Shown: positions 36,079 through 44,009 of the stretch, piece by piece
Layout of the letters: each line of letters begins with the position of its first letter
Numbering within the stretch: position 1 is the stretch's first letter
Origin: CATOSK01 sp034423195
GTDB taxonomy: Bacteria; Chloroflexota; Dehalococcoidia; Lucifugimonadales; UBA3495
Direction of reading: 5' to 3'
Length of the DNA: 64,000 bases
Assembly (NCBI GenBank): GCA_034423195.1
Contig: DAOUIZ010000035.1
Location: 106,218-170,217, forward strand
Translations under genes and position numbers: made by a program
Notes under the pieces: model-generated
Database searches by the model: none
What the model was told of the DNA's origin: nothing
What the model saw: the letters and a program-made list of their open reading frames with translations, nothing else

Positions 36079-36552
36079 ATGTTTATCAGGAGATTCAAGC
36101 CCTTCGGCCGCTTCAGGCGGATGTCCAATCCGCGGACTTCCATAGCCCGAGGCCACGGGAGTTATCCGGGGGGCAACCATTTGACCCGGGGTTGGCCCAT
36201 ACCTTTGGATGTGGTTGAGGAGGACGGGCGCTTCATGGTCCACGCCTCGGTTCCCGGGGTTGACCCGCAGGACCTGGAAGTCACCGTCGCCGACGGTGTA
36301 TTGACCATCGGAGGCTGCTACAACGTGGACACAGAGCACAAGGACGGAAAGTATCTGGTCCGGGAGCGGCGCTTCGGCGAGTTCCGCCGGTCGCTGCGGC
36401 TGCCGGAGAGGGCGGACGCGGATAAAGCGTCACCCCGTTACTGCAACGGTGTCCTTTCCGTCGGCTTCCCCAAGCTGGCCGGCAAGGATGTCAAGCGGCT
36501 GCAGGTAACCGTCGAGGAACCGGAAGGCGATTTGCCGGAGAGCAAAGCCTAA
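36079..36552 (+). CDS. Small heat-shock protein (Hsp20/alpha-crystallin)
   Basis: ATP-independent holdase chaperone of 157 residues. The alpha-crystallin domain is at about residues 42-145: PLDVVEEDGRFMVHASVPGV, LEVTVADGVLTIGG, RRFGEFRRSLRLPE and CNGVLSVGFPK, with an N-terminal Arg/Phe-rich arm and a C-terminal tail. The ACD ends with LSVGFPK where LxVxxPK is usual. ATG 36079 follows AAGGAGG. It is divergent from dnaJ-hspR-clp and shares the intergenic region, so the same regulator probably controls it. A terminator follows. Confidence 0.93.
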   Translation: MFIRRFKPFGRFRRMSNPRTSIARGHGSYPGGNHLTRGWPIPLDVVEEDGRFMVHASVPGVDPQDLEVTVADGVLTIGGCYNVDTEHKDGKYLVRERRFGEFRRSLRLPERADADKASPRYCNGVLSVGFPKLAGKDVKRLQVTVEEPEGDLPESKA

Positions 36553-36578
36553 CCTCGAAGCCGAGCGGCCAATGCTCC

Positions 36579-36607
36579 TTGTCCGCGATGGGAGCAGATG
36601 ATAGAAT
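36579..36607 (+). promoter_or_regulatory. Candidate promoter of tRNA-Asn
   Basis: TTGTCC (36579-36584), 17 bp, then TAGAAT (36602-36607). The tRNA begins 37 bp downstream. The terminator hairpin of hsp20 lies between them, so the promoter call is uncertain. Confidence 0.45.
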
Positions 36608-36617
36608 CTTGAATTGC

Positions 36618-36641
36618 GGTGCGCCGCCAGGCGCGCCTTTT
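36618..36641 (+). terminator. Intrinsic terminator after hsp20
   Basis: An 8-bp stem with one G-U pair (GGTGCGCC at 36618-36625 with GGCGCGCC at 36630-36637), GCCA loop and TTTT tail, 66 bp past the hsp20 stop and 4 bp before the tRNA. Confidence 0.8.
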
Positions 36642-36644
36642 CAT

Positions 36645-36716
36645 TCCCCAGTAGCTCAGCGGTAGAGCGGGCGGCTGTTAACCGCTAGGTCGCAGGTTCG
36701 AATCCTGCCTGGGGAG
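36645..36716 (+). tRNA. tRNA-Asn (anticodon GTT)
   Basis: A full 72-nt cloverleaf: 7-bp acceptor TCCCCAG/CTGGGGA, D stem GCTC/GAGC, anticodon stem GGCGG/CCGCT with loop CTGTTAA (anticodon GTT at 36677-36679), variable loop AGGTC and T arm GCAGG/CCTGC with TTCGAAT. The discriminator is G. CCA is not encoded. Confidence 0.97.
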
Positions 36717-37181
36717 CTTTCTACGCCTTCCGTTGGTTCCCTTGCCGATATCCCCGTTCCATTCGTCGGGGTTCGTCTTGATGAAATCTCCGAGGAGGTC
36801 CCTGGCTTCTGCCAGGTCGAGGTCTGTAACCTCCACACCGTGTCTCAACATCAGGTCCAGGCCGTTTCCTTCCGGGAAGTTCTTCGATTCCCCGGCAATC
36901 ACCCTGGTGATGCCGAACTGGACAATGGCCCCGGCGCACATGTTGCATGGCATGAGGGTGGAGTACATGGTCATGCCGCGGAAGGTGTCCACCGTCTTTC
37001 CAGCGTTCAGGAGGCAGTCAATTTCTGCGTGCATCACCACCGCCCGGTCCTGGACTCTCCGGTTCCGTCCGGTGGCGGCGAGACGGCCTTCCCGGTCCAT
37101 CAATGCCGCCCCGATGGGTATGCCACCTTCGGCGGCTCCCCGGCGTGCTTCTTCAAGGGCTGCTCCCATGAACTGGTCCAT
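36678..37181 (-). CDS. Nucleoside/cytosine deaminase (zinc-dependent)
   Basis: CMP/dCMP deaminase-fold protein of 167 residues. The zinc signature is HAEIDCLLNAG (HxE) and TLMPCNMCAGAIVQ (PCxxC), both intact, so it should be active on a nucleoside or base; overall it is most like the yeast cytosine deaminase FCY1 branch (DEWNGDIG near the end). The ATG at 37181 is clear. The reading frame continues past the expected C terminus into the antisense strand of tRNA-Asn and stops at TAA inside the anticodon loop, adding about 20 residues. Convergent with the tRNA. Confidence 0.85.
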   Translation of the reverse strand: MDQFMGAALEEARRGAAEGGIPIGAALMDREGRLAATGRNRRVQDRAVVMHAEIDCLLNAGKTVDTFRGMTMYSTLMPCNMCAGAIVQFGITRVIAGESKNFPEGNGLDLMLRHGVEVTDLDLAEARDLLGDFIKTNPDEWNGDIGKGTNGRRRKLPRQDSNLRPSG

Positions 37182-37258
37182 TTCGGCTTTCCTCTCCTAA
37201 CCCCCCAGCCTGATGTCCCGGCTCTCCCGGTCCGGCCATCGGCTGGGACTTCTTCCCG

Positions 37259-39427
37259 TCACCGCCGCCACTCGGCGATGTTCCACAGCTCGCTGTCCCA
37301 GCCATTGACCCGCACGCCCTTGAGAGTGTTCGCGTGGGCGGAAACGATGCCCCGGTTCACGATGGGAATCTCCGCATAGCCCTGGACCAGGACGTCGTTC
37401 AGCCGTTTCACCAGGGCGTCCCGGTCCGGACCAATGGGGGTATGCGAAAGCTGTTCGGCCAGTTCATCGAACACTGGATTGCAGGCCCGGGCCACGTTGC
37501 TGCCTCCCCAGTTGTTGTCCCGGTCCGGCACCCGGCCGCAGGTCAGGCCGGCCAGGTACTGCTGAGGGTCAATGGCCGGCCCGTCGGCATACATCTGGAC
37601 ATCGGCGAAGAACCGGCCGTACACCTGGTCCCGGTCGTCCACGGGGTCGCCCCCGAAGAAGACGGCGGCATCATGGTGGATGAGGTCCGCTTCGATACCG
37701 ATGCTGCTCCACCATTCCTGTACCAGGGCCTGGGTCTGTTGGCGGATGTCGTTGGTCGAGGTCTGGAAGGTGACGCGCAGGGGGAGCCCGTTGTGTTCCC
37801 GGATGCCGTCGCCGTCGGTATCCAGCACCCCGCTGTCGTCGAGGAGGGAGTTGGCGCCGCCGATGTCCTGTTCCAGGCAGTCATCGTTGGCGGTCGATAC
37901 GTAGGGCGTCGGCCCGGTGATGAGGTTGCAGGCGGGTTGGCCCGCGAATCCATAGAACTGCTCTGAGATGATGGTCCGGTCCAGGGCCATTGACATGGCC
38001 CGGGCGATGGGAGGAAAGGTCAGGAATGGGTGGGGGTTGGCTCCATCCAGGTACTCCGAGCGGTCCTCCCCAAGAGCAGGGTCGGGGTTGGTCTGGTTCA
38101 GGACGATTCGCTCCACCAGGCTGGAGAAGGCGGATACCACCGTCCCCCGCCCCGCCGCTTCCATCTCGGTGAGGCTCTCGGGGTCTATCTGGAGGTTCCA
38201 GGCGTAATCCGCCGCCCCCGATTCCAGGACGGCCTGGGCTGCGGACAGGGCGTCCCCGCCTCCCCTCAGGGCGACACGTTCAAAATAGGGAGACTCGCCA
38301 TAGTAGTAGGGATTGCGCTCGTAGACGGCTTCCCGCTCGGGCGTGAACTCGACGATGCGGTAGGGTCCGGGGCCGAGCGGAGCATGGTTCTCCTCCACGC
38401 ACCCGGCGGCGGCTGGGCCAATGCAACCGCCGAACTGGGCTTGGCTGAGTACTGGGACGGAGGCTCCGACAAAGGCGGTGTAGGGGTAGGGAGTGGGGGC
38501 ATGGAAGGTGATCCTCACCGTGGAGTCGTCCAGAGCATCTACGGAGGAAACGTCGTTGAAGGCGCTGCTGGCGGTGCAGCCGGTCGCTTCGTTGGTGCAG
38601 TACCGCCAGGTGAAGACCGCGTCCCCGGCGGTCAGCGGGATGCCGTCCGACCACCTCAGGCCGTCCCTGAGCTTCCAGGTGATGGAGCCCAGGTCCGGGG
38701 AGATGCCGCCGTTCTCGAGGGTCGGTATTTCGGCGGCCAGGGCCGGCGCCAGGGTGCCGTCGGGAGCGTACTTGGCCAGAGGTTCCAGGGTGATGGAGGC
38801 GGCGTCCCGGTCCTTGTGGCCGCCGGATAGGTAGGGGTTCAGGGTGGAAGGGGCCTGCCAGTAGACCAGGGTCAGCACCCGGTCGTCCCTGTTCCCGGGC
38901 TGGATCGCAATGGTGGGCAGGATCTGGTACCAGCCGGACCCGAAGAGAAGACCGTCGTGCCTGACCACCCATGAGTGCTTGTATTCCTGGTTGCCGGTGG
39001 CCGGGTTGAGGAAGAGGTAGTCCACCCACAGGCCTTCCTCGGTGGCGCCCAGCATGACGTCCCCAAACCGGTAGCCGGCGCTGTCGACGCCCAGTTCTCC
39101 CTTCAGGTCCATGCCCAGCAGGTCCGGGTTGGCGTGGGCGATCATCCTGTCATCCTCATCGAAGATGAAGACGTACCACTTGTCCTGCACGCTCTCCGGC
39201 GAGTTGTAGTAGTCGAGGGTTGCCTCCAGTCCCTGCTCGTCGTAGAGCTCCAGTGCGTCCATGACCAGGTCGACGGTGAACTCTCCGCGGTCGACGAGGT
39301 GTGTCTCTCCCTCGTCGGACCGGAACGCGGTGAGCAGGGCCACCACGGATATGATCAGGGCCGCAGTTGCCAGGATGACCGATAGCAGGATCCCCAGGAT
39401 TGGGGAGTTGAAGTTGGTCTCTCTCAT
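37259..39427 (-). CDS. Membrane-anchored Cache / solute-binding (SBP family 5) chimera
   Basis: Protein of 722 residues. A single membrane segment is at about residues 9-31 (ILGILLSVILATAALIISVV). It is followed by a single-Cache-like sensor domain (about 45-190: WYVFIFDEDDRMIAHANPDL, GLWVDYLFLNP, HDGLLFGSGWYQ), then a full family 5 solute-binding protein (LTLVYWQAPSTLNPYLSGGH, WSDGIPLTAGDAVFTWRYC, ending LKGVRVNGWDSELWNIAEW). There is no lipobox, and no ABC permease or ATPase genes are near. The start is ATG 39427; the frame is open 39 codons upstream without similarity. Possibly sensory rather than transport; a histidine kinase lies upstream. Confidence 0.85.
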   Translation of the reverse strand: MRETNFNSPILGILLSVILATAALIISVVALLTAFRSDEGETHLVDRGEFTVDLVMDALELYDEQGLEATLDYYNSPESVQDKWYVFIFDEDDRMIAHANPDLLGMDLKGELGVDSAGYRFGDVMLGATEEGLWVDYLFLNPATGNQEYKHSWVVRHDGLLFGSGWYQILPTIAIQPGNRDDRVLTLVYWQAPSTLNPYLSGGHKDRDAASITLEPLAKYAPDGTLAPALAAEIPTLENGGISPDLGSITWKLRDGLRWSDGIPLTAGDAVFTWRYCTNEATGCTASSAFNDVSSVDALDDSTVRITFHAPTPYPYTAFVGASVPVLSQAQFGGCIGPAAAGCVEENHAPLGPGPYRIVEFTPEREAVYERNPYYYGESPYFERVALRGGGDALSAAQAVLESGAADYAWNLQIDPESLTEMEAAGRGTVVSAFSSLVERIVLNQTNPDPALGEDRSEYLDGANPHPFLTFPPIARAMSMALDRTIISEQFYGFAGQPACNLITGPTPYVSTANDDCLEQDIGGANSLLDDSGVLDTDGDGIREHNGLPLRVTFQTSTNDIRQQTQALVQEWWSSIGIEADLIHHDAAVFFGGDPVDDRDQVYGRFFADVQMYADGPAIDPQQYLAGLTCGRVPDRDNNWGGSNVARACNPVFDELAEQLSHTPIGPDRDALVKRLNDVLVQGYAEIPIVNRGIVSAHANTLKGVRVNGWDSELWNIAEWRR

Positions 39428-39741
39428 GCCTTGTCCATCACAGAACAGACCGGGGTGCGTTTCGCCCATTGTATCCGATGGATCCTCGGCGGTGCGGATA
39501 TCCCTGGTAGCGCCCATCCCGCCCGCGCGCCGCTCGAACCCCATGTCCGAGTGTACCGGCCTGGAACATCTTCCGGCCGTCTGGGAGGTAGATGTGCCTG
39601 GTGGTCAGCCCTGTGGGATGACCGTGCCCGCCTTGACGTTCTCCCCCACTGAAGGAGAGAACTTTGAAGGAAGGAACTTCGCTCAGGACGAAGAAGTTAT
39701 TGGTGGCACCCTGTGATCCGGCGGTGGACCTTCCAGGTCAA
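39428..39741. other. Gap between histidine kinase and Cache-SBP genes
   Basis: 314 bp without a supported gene. It contains an imperfect hairpin, GTTCTC (about 39638) with GAGAAC (39657-39662), resembling the palindromic repeats further right but too diverged to join with confidence. Confidence 0.5.
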
Positions 39742-40971
39742 TCAGGCGGGGATCCGCACAGTTACCTCAGTGTAGCGGCCCAACTCCGAGTCTACGGTAA
39801 TCTCCCCGCCGTGCTCCCTTACGATGTCGTGGGTGAGGCTGAGGCCGAGCCCGGCGCCCCGGTTGCCGGTCCTGGTGGTGAAGAAGGGGTTGAAGATGCG
39901 GGGCATCACCTCCGCCGGGATGCCGGTGCCGTTGTCCCGGAAGGCGACCTCTACATGTCCCTCCGTCCTCCGGGTCCTGACCTCCAGGGTGGCCTGGTAA
40001 CCGCTCCCGGGGCCCTCCCATTCGGCCCTCTCGCCCATCGCCTCCAGGGCGTTGCCGGCTATCTGGGCCACCACCCTTCCCAGGTCGGCGGCCACCGCCG
40101 GTATCACGCCTGCGGCGGGGTCCAGGTCCTCGGAGACCTCGGGCGTCACCGCTCCGGGATCCCTCTGTTTAGCCGTTTCCAGGGTGTGGTGCACATGGGC
40201 CCGAACCAGGGGATTGACCTCCACCGGTTCCAGGACGCTCTGCCTCTCCTGCCCCAGTCTCGAGGCATCCTGGACAATCCGGCTGGCCCGCCCGCAGCTG
40301 TTTTCGATGCTGCGCATGTTCCCACCCAGTTCGGCGAGGATCTCCCTCGATTTCTCCTCCTGTCCGAGGCTCTCCCCCAGCTCCTCCATCAGTTCCCGGG
40401 ATGAGCCGGCGAAGTTGGAGATGAGGTTGACCGGGTTGCTGAGCTCATGGGCGATGGCGCCCACGAGCTGGCCAAGTTCCGTCAGCTTTTGCTGGCTGAC
40501 CAGCTGGTCCTGGGTCCGGCGGAGTTCGGCCAGGGTTCCCTCCAGCTCATCGTTCTTCTGCTGGACCTCCTGGGAGAGTTGGGTAACCAGGTCGAGTTGC
40601 ATTGCCTTGATGGAGCTCTGCCGGAGGGCCTCCAGGGCCATGCAGGCCTTGGAGACCTCGTCCCTCCCCCAGGGTTCGATGCGATACTCCAGGTCGCCCA
40701 TTCCCAGGCGGCGTATCCAGGCCTCCACGGCGATAGTGCGGATGCCGACCCAGAAGACTAGCACGGTCATGCCGGCCATTACAGCGGTCATCGCGGCGGA
40801 GAGGCTGATGAGGAGGGGTTCCCGGGCGGCGACTGCCCACGCCAGTATGGCAACCCCCAGGATGTTGGCGGCGATGAGGAGGGTGAAATGCTGGACGGAG
40901 TAGCGCCTGGGACTGAACCGGGACATGCCGAAGGGGTCGTTGGCTGGCGTGGGTTGTTTTGGGACGTTCAT
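39742..40971 (-). CDS. Sensor histidine kinase
   Basis: Membrane histidine kinase of 409 residues. Two hydrophobic segments (about 29-49 and 53-76) are joined by a very short loop, so there is no periplasmic sensor domain. A HAMP-like linker (GMGDLEYRIEPWGRDEVSKA) and a coiled coil (about 125-165) follow. The H box is GAIAHELSNPVNLI with His175; the N box is around NALEAMGE; DNGTGIP and GAGLGLSLTHDIVREHGG form the ATP lid. The overall type is that of HisKA-less/NtrB-like sensors. No response regulator gene is adjacent. It precedes the Cache-SBP gene on the same strand, which may supply the sensing. Confidence 0.9.
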   Translation of the reverse strand: MNVPKQPTPANDPFGMSRFSPRRYSVQHFTLLIAANILGVAILAWAVAAREPLLISLSAAMTAVMAGMTVLVFWVGIRTIAVEAWIRRLGMGDLEYRIEPWGRDEVSKACMALEALRQSSIKAMQLDLVTQLSQEVQQKNDELEGTLAELRRTQDQLVSQQKLTELGQLVGAIAHELSNPVNLISNFAGSSRELMEELGESLGQEEKSREILAELGGNMRSIENSCGRASRIVQDASRLGQERQSVLEPVEVNPLVRAHVHHTLETAKQRDPGAVTPEVSEDLDPAAGVIPAVAADLGRVVAQIAGNALEAMGERAEWEGPGSGYQATLEVRTRRTEGHVEVAFRDNGTGIPAEVMPRIFNPFFTTRTGNRGAGLGLSLTHDIVREHGGEITVDSELGRYTEVTVRIPA

Positions 40972-41360
40972 GCTGTCCCCTCCATCTACCAGGGTTATGG
41001 GGTTCTAGTCGGGAGCGCACTCTGCGGATTGTGCCTGCCCATGGGGGTCCAGCGGGCGGATTCGTATGCTTGAGTCCATGATAGTGCGATGTGACCCCAA
41101 GGCGCCGGTGAAATCCAGCCCCGCCGGGGTCTGCCGGATCCCGATCACCGGATCCTGATCAAATGGACGCCAACCACGGCTCCACACCACCCGTCCCCGG
41201 CAGCGCTGGCTGCGGTCCCTGGGTAAATAGCACGGTACCAACCGGCATGTCGGCGCAGTGGTGGAAGAAGCCGCTCGGCCCGGTCTCGGACCGGCCGGGC
41301 TGGCTGGTGACCGCTATGGCGAACCCCACGCACGCCTGCGGCGGGGGATTGCGGTGGAGA
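40972..41360. other. Gap without recognised features
   Basis: 389 bp between the histidine kinase start and the GYD gene end. Short open frames occur on both strands but none has a ribosome site or similarity. I see no tRNA, terminator or clear repeat. Confidence 0.5.
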
Positions 41361-41681
41361 CTATCCTCCCGGCGGGCGGTAGGTGACGGTCTTGCTGACC
41401 GCGGCGTCGATTTCTTCCGGTGTGATCAGCTGGACTGTGCTGAGGCTCAGGGCGCCGCCGGCTGTGATGGACAGGGAAATCGCTGCCGCCGTGGTGGCGT
41501 CGGGCAGGTCAAAGACCATGTACAGGTCCGATCCGCCGAACGCATAGTAGAACGATTCCAGCGTCCCGCCCTGCTCTTTGGCTATGTCCTCAAAGACCCT
41601 CCGCCGGGAAGTGCCGCCTTCTTGCAGCAGTCCCTGCATTCCAGCTGAGGTGTAGTTTGCCTGATAGAGATACTTGGGCAT
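41361..41681 (-). CDS. GYD-domain protein
   Basis: Protein of 106 residues, a dimeric alpha+beta-barrel-like small protein of the GYD family. It begins MPKYLYQANYTSAGMQGLLQ and contains FYYAFGGSDLYMVFDLPDA, in which GGSDLYMVFDLPD matches the name-giving G-Y-D region, and ends near TPEEIDAAV. Molecular function is not established for the family. The ATG at 41681 is the only sensible start. It stands alone between longer gaps. Confidence 0.85.
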   Translation of the reverse strand: MPKYLYQANYTSAGMQGLLQEGGTSRRRVFEDIAKEQGGTLESFYYAFGGSDLYMVFDLPDATTAAAISLSITAGGALSLSTVQLITPEEIDAAVSKTVTYRPPGG

Positions 41682-42103
41682 GATGCGCTCTCCGAATGAT
41701 CAGCTTTCCGCCCGGTGGTTGGCATCGAACGGGTTCGATGGCCTGACCCGGGCAATCGGGCAACACATTATACCAACCGGGCCATGTTTGCATCCTTCGG
41801 CTATCGGGCAGCAGGGCAATCCCGTTCCAGGGCAATCCCGTTCTAGGAGGTGTTGTCAGAGGAGTTCGCTCCAGAACATCACCGCCCGGGGCTGGAAGAT
41901 TGCCAGGTATGACGCCGTTCTCTCGGCATAAGGAGCAACGCCACCCGCGCCGCTGCTTGAATTCCAGGAACCAGTCCCCCCGCCAGGTGTCGCAATTTGT
42001 ACAATGCCTGGTCATACTCCCGATCTCCCTTCCGGTTGATCTTGGGCGTTTCCGGCCGGTCGGGACTGGCGCCGGGTGAAATTTCCGGTCCAGTGGGAGC
42101 CGA
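41682..42103. other. Gap with a 16-bp tandem duplication
   Basis: 422 bp without a supported gene. CAGGGCAATCCCGTTC occurs twice in direct contact (41812-41827 and 41828-41843). A minus-strand open frame beginning MTRHCTNCDTW has two CxxC pairs but no further similarity and overlaps the GYD gene, so I leave it out. Confidence 0.5.
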
Positions 42104-43108
42104 TCAGGCCGGAGATGGCGAGTATTGCGGCTGGGACACCCGCTGCTCCCCGGGGCGCACCACCAGCACCGGGTCGCCGGAACCCCGGATCAAGGCGCCG
42201 GCGACGCTGCCCATCATCCACCGGGTCAGGCCGGAGCGGCCGTGGGTGGTCATGGCGATGAGGTTGCGCGGCGTCTCGCGGGCCAGGTCCAGCAGGGCGG
42301 GTGCGGGCGCGCCCCTGAGGACCTGGTGCCGGACGGTCAGCCCCCTGTTCCTGAGACGCACGGAGACTGCCTCCAAATACCTGGCGGCCTCCCCCACAAG
42401 GGCACTGGCGAAGTCGGGCATACGGCCGGCGAACTCCGAGTAGGAGAATGCCGGGTGGTCGGTCCTGGCCACCCGTACGAGCAGCACCTCCAGGGAAAGG
42501 ACGGCGGCCAGCTCCTCGGCGTAGGGCAGGGCCAGCTCGGCGAGTTCGGAACCGTCAAGGGGCACGACCACCGTGCTCAGGGTTGTCCCCTCATCCTGGT
42601 ACTCCCTGGCCCGGTCGGGGCTGATGGTCAGCACCGGCACGCTGGCCGAGTGGAGCACCCGGTCGGTGACGCTCCCCAGGATGCTGCGGCCGATGAGGTT
42701 CCGGCCGTGGGTTGACATGGCGATCAGGCCGCACCCCGCGTCTTCCGCGGCCCGCACTATCTCCTCCGCCGGGTTTCCCAGGGTGGCCCGGGCCTCCGCG
42801 CTGACTCCCCTGATTCTCAGCCATTCCACCACGGCCTGCAGGGCGTCCTGGGCGTGGGTCCGCGAGTTCTCTTCGACCTGGTTCCTGAACGTGCCCCAGT
42901 CCCGCTGGGTCGATGATTCCGCCGGTGGGTACTCGATGTCGCCTGGGTCGACGGCGGTGAGCAGCAGCAGGCGGGCATTCGCCTGGCCGGCGATGCGGGC
43001 CACCCAGGGCAGGATGCCCTGGGAGAGTTCTGTTCCATCCATTGGCACCAGGATGGGGCCGGACAGGCATCCGGGACCGGCCACTTGGCCTCCTTGATTC
43101 GGGTCCAT
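42104..43108 (-). CDS. Tandem universal stress protein (two UspA domains)
   Basis: Protein of 334 residues with two UspA domains, about residues 15-160 and 175-325. The first has ILVPMDGTELSQGILPW and STHGRNLIGRSILGSVTDRVL; the second VVVPLDGSELAELALPYAEEL and THGRSGLTRWMMGSVAGALI. Both keep the G-x2-G-x9-G-S/T ATP-binding type motif, so ATP binding is expected. I place the start at ATG 43108 with GGGAGG six bases upstream; the open frame is 55 codons longer. Cytosolic stress protein; partner unknown. Confidence 0.92.
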   Translation of the reverse strand: MDPNQGGQVAGPGCLSGPILVPMDGTELSQGILPWVARIAGQANARLLLLTAVDPGDIEYPPAESSTQRDWGTFRNQVEENSRTHAQDALQAVVEWLRIRGVSAEARATLGNPAEEIVRAAEDAGCGLIAMSTHGRNLIGRSILGSVTDRVLHSASVPVLTISPDRAREYQDEGTTLSTVVVPLDGSELAELALPYAEELAAVLSLEVLLVRVARTDHPAFSYSEFAGRMPDFASALVGEAARYLEAVSVRLRNRGLTVRHQVLRGAPAPALLDLARETPRNLIAMTTHGRSGLTRWMMGSVAGALIRGSGDPVLVVRPGEQRVSQPQYSPSPA

Positions 43109-43299
43109 GTTGCACCTCCCTATTTGGGAAACTTGCGCTTCCTTGCAGGAGCGGAGGAGTGGTTGGAGGGGTGGTTGTAAGACGGGCAGCCGCTTCCAGG
43201 GCAGTGGCTGAGCAGACGGCCAGAGCATTAGGGTTGTCGGCATCTTACCCCCGCAACCCGGCCGGACCGGCATCTCTTCTCGTTGAAGGGCGCCCAGCC

Positions 43300-43854
43300 C
43301 TAAATGGGAAGCACCGGCTCCGTCATGTTCCCCGGAAGGTCCAGCACCACCGAATTGGCGTTGAACGACAGCATCGCGTAGTACCCCATCAGGCCGACCA
43401 ACTCCGCAAAACCCTGCCTCCCGAACTGCTCCAGCGCGGCGTCGAAAGTCTCCTGGGTGACCTTATGGGTCTGGTAGAATTCGTTCCCCAGGTTGATCGC
43501 CGCCGACTCGTCAGCGGCCAGTTCCGGCAGCGCCCGTTTGTCCCTCAAAGCGTCCACCAGCCCATCGCTCAGTCCCTCCCGCCGGCCGGAGGCGGCATGG
43601 GCATTCCAGATGTACTGGCAGTCCATGTTGCGGGCCGCGATCAGCATCGCCAGTTCCTGTATCTTCCTGGGCAGGCTGGACTCGTTCCGCAGGTAGGCCG
43701 AGAGGTGCATCGCCCGCTTGGCCATTTCCGGGCTGTTCTTCATTATCGAGGTGGGACCGGACCCCACACCGTCCGGGGGAGCGGATATTTCATCAAATGC
43801 CGATTGGTGTTGCTCCGCAACCAGGTCCCGGCTGATGGGTGACAGTCGTGCCAT
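43300..43854 (-). CDS. Carboxymuconolactone decarboxylase / AhpD-like protein
   Basis: Single-domain CMD-family protein of 184 residues. The core is RKIQELAMLIAARNMDCQYIWNAHAASGRREGLS, with one Cys and the conserved His (DCQYIWNAH) but not the CxxC pair of AhpD peroxidases, then FAELVGLMGYYAMLSFNANSV. It is therefore unlikely to be a thiol peroxidase. The start is ATG 43854 with GGAGG six bases upstream. It is the last of six catabolic-type genes on the minus strand and distinct from the two-domain CMD proteins at 58.7-61.3 kb. Confidence 0.85.
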   Translation of the reverse strand: MARLSPISRDLVAEQHQSAFDEISAPPDGVGSGPTSIMKNSPEMAKRAMHLSAYLRNESSLPRKIQELAMLIAARNMDCQYIWNAHAASGRREGLSDGLVDALRDKRALPELAADESAAINLGNEFYQTHKVTQETFDAALEQFGRQGFAELVGLMGYYAMLSFNANSVVLDLPGNMTEPVLPI

Positions 43855-44009
43855 GTCAAGCCTCCTTTTTCCTTGGGATGCGATGATTTTACCTCTGCGA
43901 GCTGCGCCGGCTGCGCCGGGCGCCGCCAGGGTCAAGATTCCGGTTCTACTGACCGTGTTGTGTCCAGGCGGGCAGGAAACCGTCGGATGGCACGGGACCG
44001 GCCTGCCGC

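Noticed and set aside
36656..36838. 60-residue minus-strand frame ending in a typical tRNA-antisense peptide
   Set aside because: This is the familiar false product read from the complementary strand of tRNA-Asn; the deaminase uses a different frame.
41590..42015. Minus-strand 141-residue frame beginning MTRHCTNCDTW with two CxxC pairs
   Set aside because: Resembles a zinc ribbon only in its first 30 residues, overlaps the GYD gene, and has no ribosome site or further similarity.
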